A DNA stretch of 64,000 bases. Origin: JALORV01 sp963791235. GTDB lineage: Bacteria; Pseudomonadota; Gammaproteobacteria; Burkholderiales; Burkholderiaceae_F. The position numbers and the translations under genes are program-made. The notes under the pieces are model-generated. The model made no database searches. It saw only the letters and a list, made by a program, of their open reading frames with translations, and was not told the DNA's origin. The stretch covers positions 620,001-684,000 of the forward strand of contig CAWBRW010000029.1 in NCBI GenBank assembly GCA_963791235.1, given 5' to 3'. Below are positions 1-7,724 of this stretch, piece by piece (position 1 is the stretch's first letter; the number at the start of each line of letters is the position of its first letter).

Positions 1-471
1 CTGTTCAGCGCGATCGCAATTCCTGCAACGCTGCTAGCCGGGCACGCGGCCGATCAGCGCGGCGGCCGACCGGTTCTCGTCGGAATGTGCCTTGCACTCG
101 GTGCGGCCATCGTCTTGCTGGCGGTGGGCACGGGCGACTGGATCCCGGTGGCCGTGGTCGCGCTCCTTGGACTGGTGTTCGCACCGATCCAGGCCAGCTT
201 CCGTGCGCTCTACGCGTCGCTCATACCGCCGCACCGCGCCGCCGAGATGTTCGGTTTCAATGTCATCGCCGGCCGCCTGTCCGCTGCGATCGGCCCGCTC
301 GTCTTTGGTGCAGTGGCGGCCTGGCTCGGCGGCAACACGGTGGCACTGATCGTCCTGCTTCTGCCGCTTGCCGCCGGTGTGATCCTGCTGCTGACGGCGG
401 ATCTTCCGGAGCGCTACGACCGCCTGCCTGGCGATTCGCACGAGTTGGCGGAAACCGTGCAGCGCGGATGA
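1..471 (+). CDS. MFS transporter, C-terminal part (5' truncated by window edge)
   Basis: The frame is open from base 1 and ends at TGA 469-471, so only the last 156 residues are present. They read as alternating hydrophobic helices typical of a major facilitator superfamily permease. A charged cytoplasmic loop (GHAADQRGGRP) lies near the left edge, in the place where MFS proteins carry the loop between helices. The stretch EMFGFNVIAGRLSAAIGP resembles the UMF1/Atg22-like branch, in which an 'FG' turn is followed by a helix rich in small residues. Four hydrophobic segments are visible before a polar C-terminal tail. The substrate cannot be told. The gene ends 22 bp before the stop of the convergent ThDP enzyme. 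Assignment to MFS is fairly safe; the subfamily is a guess. Confidence 0.75.
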   Translation: MFSAIAIPATLLAGHAADQRGGRPVLVGMCLALGAAIVLLAVGTGDWIPVAVVALLGLVFAPIQASFRALYASLIPPHRAAEMFGFNVIAGRLSAAIGPLVFGAVAAWLGGNTVALIVLLLPLAAGVILLLTADLPERYDRLPGDSHELAETVQRG

Positions 472-492
472 GCCACGCCGCCTTGCGCCGCG

Positions 493-2187
493 TCAGCGGT
501 TCAGGCGTGCTGTCGCGCGAATCGCCGACAGCGTGGCGTTGGGTGTGATGACCTCGGGATCAGTACGCAGTTCGATCAGCGCCGGCAGGTGTTTTTCGCG
601 GATGAATGCGAGGCCGTGTGCCAGCGCCGTTCCGAACTCGTCGGTGGTCCCGACGGCGGCCCCGAATGCGCCGAACGATTGCGCCAGACGCGCGAAGTCG
701 GGATTGGCGAGGCGCGTGCCGTGCTCGCGGCCAGGGAACTCGCGTTCCTGGTGCATGCGAATCGTGCCGTACATCGAGTTGTTGAACACGAGAATCAACA
801 CGCCGGCGCCATATTGAATCGCCGTGGCGAGTTCCTGCATCGTCATCATGAAGTCACCATCGCCGGCGAACGCGACCACGGTGCGCTCGGGAGCGATGAT
901 CTTGGCCGCAATCGCTGCAGGTACGCCGTAGCCCATGCTGCCCGCGGTCGGTGCCAACTGAGTTCGCAGCCCGGTGTAGCGCCAGAATCGGTTCGCCCAA
1001 CCGCTGAAGTTGCCGGCGCCGTTGGTGATGATGGCGTCCTCCGGGACGGCACGACGCAACGTCTGTACGACCTCCCAAAGGTCGAGCGCGGGATGCGCAT
1101 TCGCATACACCGCAGGTCGCTGCTGCCACGCTTCGTACTCGGCGCGAGCGCTGGCGAGGTCTTCCCTCCAGGGCGGCTCTTCCACCGGGATCATCATCGC
1201 CAGCCGGGACGCGAACTGCGGCATTCCCGCATTGATCGCGAGCGTCGCCTGGTAGACGCGTCCGAGTTCTTCCGCGCTGGCGTGGACGTGCACCAGTGTC
1301 TGGTTGGGTACTGGCGATGTCAGCAGCGTGTAGCCAGAGGTCGTCATCTCTCCCAGTCGTGCGCCGATCGCAAGGATTAGATCGGCGTCGCGCACGCGCT
1401 GCGCGAGCTTCGGATTGATGCCGATGCCGACGTCGCCGACGTAGTTCGGATGGCGGTTGTCGAACACCGACTGCGCGCGGAAGGAGCACGCGAGCGGCAG
1501 GTAGTTGGCCTCGACGAAGCGCTTGAGGTTGTCGCACGCCGCATCGGTCCAGCCCGTACCGCCGGCGATAACGATCGGCCGCCGCGAGCGGCCGAGCAGG
1601 CGGCGCAGGCCCGCGATCTGCATGTCGGACGGTGCGGACTGCACCGGCTGGTGGCAGAGCGCGTCGGCCACGTCCGCCTTCTGCATCAGCATGTCCTCGG
1701 GCAGTGCCAGCACCACCGGGCCGGGCCGGCCGCTGCTCGCTTCCTGGAACGCTCGCGCGACGTACTCAGGCACGCGCGCCGCACTGTCGACCTGTGTGAC
1801 CCATTTGGTCATCGGCCCGAACATGCGCCGGTAGTCAATCTCCTGGAATGCCTCACGCTCGACGAAGTCATTGCCGACCTGACCGATGAACATCACCATC
1901 GGGGTGGAATCCTGGAACGCCGTATGAATGCCGATCGCCGCATTGGTGGCGCCAGGCCCGCGCGTCACGAACACGACGCCGGGCTGGCCGGTGACACGCG
2001 CGTAGGCGTCGGCCATGAACGTCGAACCCGACTCGTGGCGGTTCACGATCAGCTTGATCATCTCGCGCGCGTCGTAGAGCGCGTCGAGCACGGCGATGTA
2101 GCTTTCGCCGGGGACGCAGAACGCGTGGTTCACGCCCTGGATCAGCAGCTGGTCGACGAGGATGCGAGCGCCGGTGCGCGATGCCAT
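493..2187 (-). CDS. Thiamine-diphosphate-dependent enzyme, acetolactate synthase large-subunit-like
   Basis: A 564-residue protein of the acetohydroxyacid synthase/benzoylformate decarboxylase superfamily. The N-terminal pyrimidine-binding domain (about 1-175) has the conserved catalytic glutamate in NRHESGSTFMADAYAR (E52) and the motif FVTRGPGATNA. A central domain (about 190-330) follows, then a C-terminal ThDP-binding domain (about 370-540) with the GDG...NN signature (GDGDFMMTMQEL to VFNNSMYGT). No ilvN-like small subunit lies next to it, so an anabolic AHAS is not implied. Enzymes of this type may act as catabolic acetolactate synthases or 2-oxoacid decarboxylases. The frame is open upstream to 2253. 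I chose ATG 2187 because family members start close to the RTGARILVDQL segment. Substrate is unknown. Confidence 0.85.
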   Translation of the reverse strand: MASRTGARILVDQLLIQGVNHAFCVPGESYIAVLDALYDAREMIKLIVNRHESGSTFMADAYARVTGQPGVVFVTRGPGATNAAIGIHTAFQDSTPMVMFIGQVGNDFVEREAFQEIDYRRMFGPMTKWVTQVDSAARVPEYVARAFQEASSGRPGPVVLALPEDMLMQKADVADALCHQPVQSAPSDMQIAGLRRLLGRSRRPIVIAGGTGWTDAACDNLKRFVEANYLPLACSFRAQSVFDNRHPNYVGDVGIGINPKLAQRVRDADLILAIGARLGEMTTSGYTLLTSPVPNQTLVHVHASAEELGRVYQATLAINAGMPQFASRLAMMIPVEEPPWREDLASARAEYEAWQQRPAVYANAHPALDLWEVVQTLRRAVPEDAIITNGAGNFSGWANRFWRYTGLRTQLAPTAGSMGYGVPAAIAAKIIAPERTVVAFAGDGDFMMTMQELATAIQYGAGVLILVFNNSMYGTIRMHQEREFPGREHGTRLANPDFARLAQSFGAFGAAVGTTDEFGTALAHGLAFIREKHLPALIELRTDPEVITPNATLSAIRATARLNR

Positions 2188-2262
2188 GCGGGCGGTGTGG
2201 CCGGAAAGGAGGCGGCAGGATAGCAGCGCGGCGCAGGCCGCGCGTTCGCCCACAGCAAACGC

Positions 2263-2946
2263 TCAGTTCAGCGGTCGGCGTGGCGGCAGATAGATGTCCT
2301 GCCGGTAGGTCAGCACCGCGTGCGGGGTGAACACCACGAGCGCGGAGAACAGCATTCCCGACAGCAGCGCCTCACCCCAGGCCAGCAGCAGCGAGTAGGC
2401 AAGGTGGTCGCCGAAGAGCCGCGTCGCACCGGCGGACTCGACGGCTGACAGCGCCAGCACGAGCGCGCTGGCGCAGACCGTGGCCGCGAGGGTGACGAAC
2501 AGCCCATTGCCGATGATGAAGACGAAAAGGTTCTTGGGCAGGCGCTGTTCGATCTGCCGTTGCAGTGCGGTCGCCAGCCACACCGGGATGACGGCCAGCA
2601 CCACGCCGTTGATGCCGACGTTGAACCACGCACCGCGGTCGAGTGCCGTGTACAGCACCAGCGCGACCATCAGTCCCAGGATCGCGCGGGCGCGGCCGAA
2701 GACGAGCGCAAAGAGAGCACTCCCGAGAAACCCGAAATCCATGCCGACCGGCGAGCGCACATGCAGGGCCCATAGCAGCGCGGCGATGACAATTGCGGCG
2801 AGCCATGCATGCTGCGCCGTGCTGGTCGGCAGAAAGTCGTGCCGGACCGAAGCGACGGCATGCACGACGGCCGGGATGACGATCAGCCAGCCCAGTATCG
2901 CGAGTGCGAAGGGAGCGTCGGCGTGCAGCAGATTCATGGCGGACAC
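2263..2946 (-). CDS. Predicted integral membrane protein, ECF/CbiM-like (COG3235 type)
   Basis: About 227 residues with six to seven hydrophobic helices and very few charged positions. It resembles the COG3235 family of predicted membrane proteins, annotated elsewhere as energy-coupling-factor-type permease components of the CbiM group. That family link comes from recall of the pattern (an N-terminal helix, a conserved NGLFV region, and a C-terminal LTYRQDIYLPPR tail) and is not proven here. ATG 2937 (MNLLHADAPF) is an alternative start nine bases downstream. No ATPase or transmembrane partner genes lie beside it, so a metal-transport role stays speculative. The gene is 75 bp upstream of the ThDP-enzyme start on the same strand and may be cotranscribed with it. 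Confidence 0.7.
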   Translation of the reverse strand: MSAMNLLHADAPFALAILGWLIVIPAVVHAVASVRHDFLPTSTAQHAWLAAIVIAALLWALHVRSPVGMDFGFLGSALFALVFGRARAILGLMVALVLYTALDRGAWFNVGINGVVLAVIPVWLATALQRQIEQRLPKNLFVFIIGNGLFVTLAATVCASALVLALSAVESAGATRLFGDHLAYSLLLAWGEALLSGMLFSALVVFTPHAVLTYRQDIYLPPRRPLN

Positions 2947-3055
2947 TTGATAGTGAGCAAATTATGCGCCGGGCACTGGCGCATCCAGCCGTGTGGCGAC
3001 CCTGCCGCCGGAGCAGCCGGGTAGACTGGATTCAGTGTGATCACGGAGGCTCCGA

Positions 3056-3349
3056 ATGAGTGCCATACCGCCCCGCGTCGACCTCGATGAAGTCGCGCAA
3101 CTGGTGGAGCAGCTGGAGCGGGACCTTTCCCGGGTGCGGGCCGGAGGCGCCAGCGTCGAGACGCTGCGTGCCGAAGTCGAGCAACTGCGGCAGGCCCTGT
3201 CCGGGCCCGAGACCGCACACCAGGAGGTGCACGAAGGCCTGCACGGCGTTCGGGAGCGCCTGTCGTCGGTCTCCGATGAAGTGGTTGCCGACGCGCTGAA
3301 GGGCTCGGACTACATCGCCCGCATTGCCCGCATTCTTGGATTGGGCTAG
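3056..3349 (+). CDS. Small coiled-coil hypothetical protein
   Basis: A 97-residue soluble protein. Residues 8-70 are strongly heptad-like (VAQLVEQLERDL, ETLRAEVEQLRQAL) and predict a coiled coil. The C-terminal 25 residues (VVADALKGSDYIARIARILG) form a second amphipathic helix. A GGAG ribosome-binding site lies 8 bp before ATG 3056 (cacggaggctccgaATG). It stops six bases before the GTG start of the aldo/keto reductase, so the two are probably cotranscribed. I do not recognise a named family; the pattern recalls short DUF4404-like helical proteins, but that is weak. No function is proposed. Confidence 0.7.
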   Translation: MSAIPPRVDLDEVAQLVEQLERDLSRVRAGGASVETLRAEVEQLRQALSGPETAHQEVHEGLHGVRERLSSVSDEVVADALKGSDYIARIARILGLG

Positions 3350-3354
3350 GCAGC

Positions 3355-4383
3355 GTGCAATACATCAATCTGGGCGCGAGCGGACTCAAGGTTTCGCGCA
3401 TCGCCCTCGGCATGATGACCTTCGGCACGCCTGCGTGGCGGCCATGGGTGCTGGATGAGACCGCCGCGCGGCCGATCGTGCGGCGGGCCATTGAACTCGG
3501 GATCAACGTGTTCGACACCGCTGACATGTACTCGGCGGGGCTGTCGGAGGAGGTCACCGGCCGGCTGCTGGCTGAAATGGCGCCGCGCGACGAGGTCGTC
3601 ATCGCCACGAAGCTGTTTCACCCGGTCGCGCTCGAATTCAAGGGCGGCAACGATCCTGGCCCGAAGCCGGTGCCGAAACCGAACCTGAGCGGGCTGTCGC
3701 GCAAGCGCATCTTCGCGGCCGTCGATGCCAGCCTCAAGCGGCTCCGCGTCGATTTCATTGACCTCTACCAGATTCACCGCTTCGACCCGGCGACACCGGT
3801 CGAGGAAACGATCGAAGCGCTGCATGACCTCGTGCGGGCGGGCAAGGTGCGCTATCTCGGTGCCTCCAGCATGTGGGCCTGGCAGTTCGCCAAGATGCAG
3901 CAGGTCGCGGAACGGCATGGCTGGACACGCTTCATCTCGATGCAGAACCACTACAACCTGGTGTACCGCGAAGAAGAGCGCGAGATGATCCCGCTCGCCC
4001 GGGACCAGGGAGTTGGCCTGCTTCCATGGAGTCCGCTGGCGCGGGGTTTCCTCGCTGGCAATCGCGGTCGCGACGATCGCAGCGCCGGCGCCACGGCGCG
4101 TGCACGCACCGACGACATCGCGCTGAAGCTCTACTACGACGATGCCGACTTTTCGGTGCTGGAGGCCGTGAAGGCGCTGGCGCAGCAGAAGGGCGTGTCG
4201 AACGCGACACTCGCCTACGCCTGGCTGCTGTCACGTCCCGGGGTGACCTCGCCGATCGTCGGTGCGAGCCAGGTCTGGCAGCTGGAAGAAGCGATCAGGG
4301 CCCTTGACCTAGCGCTGACGCGCGATGAGAGCGCGACACTGGAAGCGCCGTACCGGCCGCACCCGGTGCTTGGACACACCTGA
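3355..4383 (+). CDS. Aldo/keto reductase
   Basis: A 342-residue NADPH-dependent aldo/keto reductase. It begins with the family's MQYINLGASGLKVSRIALG and carries the catalytic tetrad: D54 and Y59 in FDTADMYSAG, K86 in IATKLF, and H141 in DLYQIHRFD. The C-terminal part has the cofactor-binding stretch PIVGASQVWQLEEA. The sequence resembles the YajO/Tas-like group of AKRs that act on small aldehydes and ketones, including methylglyoxal. A loop rich in Pro and Lys (PGPKPVPKPNLSGLSRK, about 101-117) before the helix is typical of that group. It starts with GTG at 3355, fixed by alignment of the N-terminus. It is likely cotranscribed with the small coiled-coil gene upstream and is convergent with the CheY-like gene. 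Confidence 0.9.
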   Translation: MQYINLGASGLKVSRIALGMMTFGTPAWRPWVLDETAARPIVRRAIELGINVFDTADMYSAGLSEEVTGRLLAEMAPRDEVVIATKLFHPVALEFKGGNDPGPKPVPKPNLSGLSRKRIFAAVDASLKRLRVDFIDLYQIHRFDPATPVEETIEALHDLVRAGKVRYLGASSMWAWQFAKMQQVAERHGWTRFISMQNHYNLVYREEEREMIPLARDQGVGLLPWSPLARGFLAGNRGRDDRSAGATARARTDDIALKLYYDDADFSVLEAVKALAQQKGVSNATLAYAWLLSRPGVTSPIVGASQVWQLEEAIRALDLALTRDESATLEAPYRPHPVLGHT

Positions 4384-4394
4384 TTCCGTTGGCG

Positions 4395-4877
4395 TCAGGC
4401 GCCGCGGGGAGTGGCGGTGGCAGGAGTGCGTGGAGAGGGCGGCGTCGCTTTGGCCGCCGCGGAGTGTGAGGTGCCGGAGGACGGCCAGGCCGACGAGCGC
4501 AACTGGATGTTGCGCACCTTTTCCTCCAGAGACGACTTCGTCAGCGGCTTGAGGATCGTGCCGTTGGCGCCGAGGCGGATCGCCTGCAGCACCTCGTCCT
4601 TGCTCGCTTCGCTGGTGATCAGCAGCACCGGCAGGTCCTTCAGCTTCTCATCGGCCCGGATCTGGCGCAGCAACTCATAACCGTTGACCCGCGGCATGTT
4701 GATGTCGCTGATGACGAAGTCGTAGGCCGCGTCGCGCAGCATCTCGAGGGCCATGCGACCGTCGCTCGCTTCATCAACCTGGCGAAACCCTAGCTCGGTA
4801 AGCAGGTTGCGCAGGATGCGGCGCATCGTCGTGAAGTCGTCGACGACAAGGAAGCGGGTGTTTGGGGTCTGGGCCAT
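4395..4877 (-). CDS. cheY: CheY-like chemotaxis response regulator with Pro/Ala/Thr-rich tail
   Basis: A stand-alone receiver domain (residues about 5-128) with all the active-site residues: acidic D13/D14, phospho-acceptor D58, T88 and K110. The start FLVVDDFTTMRRILRNLLTELGF is close to classical CheY, which binds FliM at the flagellar switch when phosphorylated. The usual CheY stops near residue 128. Here about 32 extra residues rich in Pro, Ala, Ser and Thr follow, with no visible fold. No che genes surround it in this window, so it is an orphan copy next to motility genes rather than part of a che operon. It could also be a pilus- or sensory-type CheY homologue. The gene symbol marks similarity only. 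Confidence 0.8.
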   Translation of the reverse strand: MAQTPNTRFLVVDDFTTMRRILRNLLTELGFRQVDEASDGRMALEMLRDAAYDFVISDINMPRVNGYELLRQIRADEKLKDLPVLLITSEASKDEVLQAIRLGANGTILKPLTKSSLEEKVRNIQLRSSAWPSSGTSHSAAAKATPPSPRTPATATPRGA

Positions 4878-5158
4878 CGGTCAGTTTTGGGCGTGGAACA
4901 CGGAGCAGGGCGGTGCTCGGCGGGGACCAAGAAGGCAACGGACCCACTCCGGTTCCACCTTCATGATGTCGGCAGCCGGGTGGCCCGGCTTGACTGCGCC
5001 GGCTCTTTTCAACGGATCGCGCCGACGTGCGGCCGACGGACGGCCGGCTGCCGCCGCAAGCGCCGGAATTGACGGGCCGAGCGCGGCGTTCTCGGCGCAC
5101 TTGGTTGCGGCCTGATACCGCAAACTTGGGACCTGTCGACTGCAGCGGGGAGCCCGTG

Positions 5159-5944
5159 ATGGATCTCACCGAACCCACCAGTGTTGGATTCAATACTTTG
5201 AACCGCCCTACGGGCCCGGCGACGCTGGGAACGATTACGGTACCGACCGTGGTCGGCTCCGCGTCGGCGATTGCGGCAGAGCGCGGCGCCGCGAATCGCG
5301 AGATCGCCTCATGGCGCCAGTTGAAGATGTGGCTCGACGGAGAAAGCCTGCAGTCGGCAGCGACGGTCAAGCTGATCGGCGTGCATGAAGGTAAGTCGCT
5401 GCTCGTGACGGCGCCTGACGAATCCCAGCTCTTCATCCGCGAAGGCCGGCTATACCGCTTCCGCAGCTTCTCGGGCGAGTACGTCTACGAGTTCGTGTCG
5501 CCGCTGCTCAAGGTCTGCACGGCGCCGTTTCCCTATCTGCATATCGGCTGGGCTGGTACGCGCCAGGTGGAGAAGCGCAACCTGCGCGCTGCGCGCCGCG
5601 TGCGGTCCGACCTCCAGTGCATGGTCTACCCGGGCCATACCGCCAGCGGCCGCTTCGCTAAGGGCCAGATCCACGACCTGTCCACCGCGGGCGCCGCGAT
5701 CACGCTGCAGGATGAGCTGGCCGTGTTCTACGACGAAATCCGCGTCGTATTCCGTGTGCACGTTGCCGAGCAGGAACTGCTGATCGAGGCGCGCGCCCGC
5801 CCGGTCCGCAAGCCGGAGCCCGGTGCGGCCGATCCCACCCTCGGCGTCGCCTTCGTCGGCCTCGGCGATCTCGAACGTCTCGCCCTTCACGCCTACGTCA
5901 ACGCCGCGCTGGTGCGCGAGCTCGAGATGCCGCTTTACGCATAA
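5159..5944 (+). CDS. PilZ-domain flagellar brake-like protein (c-di-GMP receptor)
   Basis: A 261-residue protein with a YcgR-like layout. An N-terminal domain (about 45-140) ends in VSPLLKVCTAPFPYLHIGW, and a PilZ domain follows from about 145. The c-di-GMP-binding RxxxR motif is RAARR (in KRNLRAARRVRSD), and the (D/N)xSxxG motif is DLSTAGAAI. YcgR-type proteins bind c-di-GMP and slow the flagellar motor. ATG 5159 has a purine-rich site (gcggggag) upstream. The frame is open to 5027, but the upstream residues look like non-coding translation. The first 40 residues are low-complexity Thr/Val/Pro. A hairpin-capped repeat starts within six bases of the stop, and flhC lies convergent beyond it. 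Confidence 0.85.
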   Translation: MDLTEPTSVGFNTLNRPTGPATLGTITVPTVVGSASAIAAERGAANREIASWRQLKMWLDGESLQSAATVKLIGVHEGKSLLVTAPDESQLFIREGRLYRFRSFSGEYVYEFVSPLLKVCTAPFPYLHIGWAGTRQVEKRNLRAARRVRSDLQCMVYPGHTASGRFAKGQIHDLSTAGAAITLQDELAVFYDEIRVVFRVHVAEQELLIEARARPVRKPEPGAADPTLGVAFVGLGDLERLALHAYVNAALVRELEMPLYA

Positions 5945-5948
5945 CGAA

Positions 5949-6325
5949 GCGTCGCTCGTGTACGCAAAGGCCGGCGGAAGCCGGCCTTTGCACGTGCACT
6001 CGCTCCGACTAGTTAGTCGGCTGCGCTCCGGAGCGGCCGCGCGCTTCGCCGAAGACCAAACCCACGCACTCCTCCCCGCGACGCACCTTGCAGTGCCAGG
6101 ATTGCCTTTCCCTCCTCGCCAGGCGAGGAGGGCGCAGGGAGGAGTGCGCCATTCCCTCTCGCGTGGCGAGAGGGGCAGGGAGAGTGTCGTGCAGTTGTAC
6201 TTCGACGGAGCGCGCGGCCGCTCCGGAGCGCAGCCGACAAATTCAATGTTGAGCGGTTCGCGCCCAGCGCGAACCGTACCGGCCCGAGTGCACGTGCGAC
6301 GCGCGAAGCGCGTCGCGTACACGAG
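5949..6325. repeat. Hairpin-capped repeat element, copy 1
   Basis: A roughly 375-bp imperfect inverted repeat between two convergent genes. The left cap is TGTACGC (5959-5965), a 10-bp stem with GGAA loop (5966-5989), then GCACGTGCA (5990-5998). The right cap is its mirror: TGCACGTGC (6289-6297), a 7-bp stem with GAA loop (6298-6314), then GCGTACA (6315-6321). Just inside are complementary GC-rich arms around 6017-6055 and 6205-6240 (core CTCCGGAGCGGCCGCGCG) that can pair with each other. The centre has shorter hairpins such as CCTCCTCGCC/GGCGAGGAGG. No convincing coding frame is present. Sister copies lie at about 16.77, 46.58 and 48.16 kb. Confidence 0.9.
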
Positions 6326-6335
6326 GGCCGCCACC

Positions 6336-6361
6336 AAAAAAGTGGCCCGGTTGCCCGGGCC
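6336..6361 (-). terminator. Intrinsic terminator downstream of flhDC
   Basis: Read on the minus strand, a perfect 7-bp stem GGCCCGG/CCGGGCC with a 4-base loop (6344-6361) is followed at once by AC and a run of six T (6336-6341). It lies about 85 bases after the flhC stop, just outside the right cap of repeat copy 1. This is the form and place expected of a Rho-independent terminator for flhDC. Confidence 0.75.
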
Positions 6362-6445
6362 AAATAGCGGAGGAAAGGAATGCCACTTGCACTTAGCCGG
6401 CGGCCGTGGCCTCCACCGGCACCCGTCGGTTTTCCCGACGGCAAA

Positions 6446-6997
6446 TCAATGCAGTGTTTCTTCGGCGGGCGCGGTGGTGATCTGGGCCTTGCCCTTGCCG
6501 GCACGGGCCGGGGGCTCGCACAGGCCACACACGTAATCCTTCGTCAGTTCGAACGTGTGGGTGACAAACTTGCCGCCACACTTGCAGCAGGGCGTGAGCG
6601 TCACCATGCCGGCATCGACGAACTTCACCAGGCGCCAGGCGCGCGTCACCGAGAGCAAGGGCTCCAGGCCCTGCGCCCGGATCTGTTCGAGGTACAGCTC
6701 GTACGCCTTGATGATGGCGTCGATTTCCTCGAGTTCGCTGCTCTTGTCCAGGTACTCGTACATGTTCAGGAACAGCGACGAATGGATGTTCGGCTGCCAC
6801 GTCATGAACCAGTCGGTCGAGAACGGGAGCATGCCGCGTGCCGGGGACTCGCCCTGGACTTCCTTGTACAGGCGCAGCAGGCGTTCGTACGACAGGTCGG
6901 TCTCGGACTCCAGCACCTGCAGGCGCGCGCCCAGTTTGATGAGCGCAATCGCGCGCTGGATCTGGCGGCTCTCGGAAACAATGCTCTTGATACGCAT
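6446..6997 (-). CDS. flhC: Flagellar transcriptional activator FlhC
   Basis: A 183-residue FlhC. With FlhD it forms the FlhD4C2 master activator that turns on class 2 flagellar promoters through sigma-70. Recognisable are the N-terminal helix-rich part (RQIQRAIALIKLGARLQVLE) and the C-terminal zinc site with four cysteines in CCKCGG...DYVCGLCEPP (about residues 138-163). Length matches the family. It follows flhD by 28 bp in one operon. A second hairpin (CCGTCGG/CCGACGG) lies just after the stop, and a stronger terminator is 85 bases on. No defects are seen. Confidence 0.97.
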   Translation of the reverse strand: MRIKSIVSESRQIQRAIALIKLGARLQVLESETDLSYERLLRLYKEVQGESPARGMLPFSTDWFMTWQPNIHSSLFLNMYEYLDKSSELEEIDAIIKAYELYLEQIRAQGLEPLLSVTRAWRLVKFVDAGMVTLTPCCKCGGKFVTHTFELTKDYVCGLCEPPARAGKGKAQITTAPAEETLH

Positions 6998-7025
6998 GAC
7001 TCGGCTCCCCGCGCGCAGTCAGTGA

Positions 7026-7376
7026 TCAGGCGGTGACGTCGGCCAGCTGGCCGGCCATCACGATGTTGGCGTGCAGGCCTGCGACAGCGGCACCGGCAGC
7101 GGTCGACTTCGACTTGCTGTGGCTCGTCAGCAGGTTCCACACCATGTCGTCGTCGAAGCGGAAGCGCAGGATCAGCTGGTTGCTGCCGGCGATCTTCATC
7201 AATTGCGCCGGGGACAGCTGGTCGATAATCGTCGCGACCTCTTCCGACACGCCGAGGCGGTACAGCGCCTGGGCCTTGTCGGCACGGATCATGTGCTGGG
7301 CAAGCACCAGGTAGGCGAGATTGGCCTCGCGGATTTCCTGGAGCAGTTGTTCGTTGCTGGCTGCGATCGTGCTCAT
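7026..7376 (-). CDS. flhD: Flagellar transcriptional activator FlhD
   Basis: A 116-residue FlhD, the partner of FlhC in the master regulator of flagellar gene expression. The core AYLVLAQHMIRADKAQALYRL and the following GVSEEVATIIDQLSPAQLMKIA are diagnostic. The frame is open upstream to 7589, but ATG 7376 is the start: AGGAGG sits 7 bases before it, and the protein then has the usual length and N-terminus (MSTIAASNEQLLQEIREANL). First gene of the flhDC operon. The C-terminus is a little longer than enterobacterial FlhD (AGLHANIVMAGQLADVTA), as is common in betaproteobacteria. Confidence 0.97.
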   Translation of the reverse strand: MSTIAASNEQLLQEIREANLAYLVLAQHMIRADKAQALYRLGVSEEVATIIDQLSPAQLMKIAGSNQLILRFRFDDDMVWNLLTSHSKSKSTAAGAAVAGLHANIVMAGQLADVTA

Positions 7377-7434
7377 TTGGGTCCCTCCTGCTTGGGCCCG
7401 CATCGGCGGGCGTGATTGGTTGCGAAGTGGTGCC

Positions 7435-7463
7435 ATTGTGCGAACTGACCCCGCCGAGTTGAA
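7435..7463 (-). promoter_or_regulatory. Candidate sigma-70 promoter of flhDC
   Basis: On the minus strand, TTCAAC (7458-7463) and CACAAT (7435-7440) are separated by exactly 17 bp, about 60-90 bases upstream of the flhD start. Each hexamer matches consensus only partly, so this is a candidate. The 348-bp divergent region 7377-7724 also holds the palindrome at 7508-7526; nothing else was recognised in it. Confidence 0.35.
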
Positions 7464-7507
7464 TCGGCGCACTGCCACGCCGCGCGTCGGCCTCGGTCTC
7501 GTCGTCC

Positions 7508-7526
7508 TGTAGGGCTTTTTCCTACA
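7508..7526. promoter_or_regulatory. Palindrome upstream of flhD, possible operator
   Basis: TGTAGG and CCTACA form a perfect 6-bp inverted repeat around a 7-base spacer, poly-T on the plus strand and poly-A on the minus strand. It lies about 45 bp upstream of the candidate flhDC -35 hexamer. Its size and symmetry suit a dimeric regulator such as a LuxR/NarL-type protein. The binding protein is unknown. Confidence 0.4.
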
Positions 7527-7724
7527 TCGAGTCTCCAGGCCCGCCGCGAGCCCCACGCAGGATCGCGTGGCCGGCGCCGTCCAGCGCACCCAGAACGCCG
7601 CCTGCGTGCCCTTCCGAAAAGACAGATGTTTGGCCGTTCACTTCGTCGATGCCCCGAGCATGTGCATCGCTAGAGTTCGCGCATGGACTACGTGTGCACT
7701 GCGGGCGCTGCGACGAGGGATCTC

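Noticed and set aside
5960..6325. A CRISPR array or riboswitch in the repeat-rich gaps
   Set aside because: There are no regularly spaced direct repeats with unique spacers, and the elements lie after stop codons of unrelated genes rather than in leaders.
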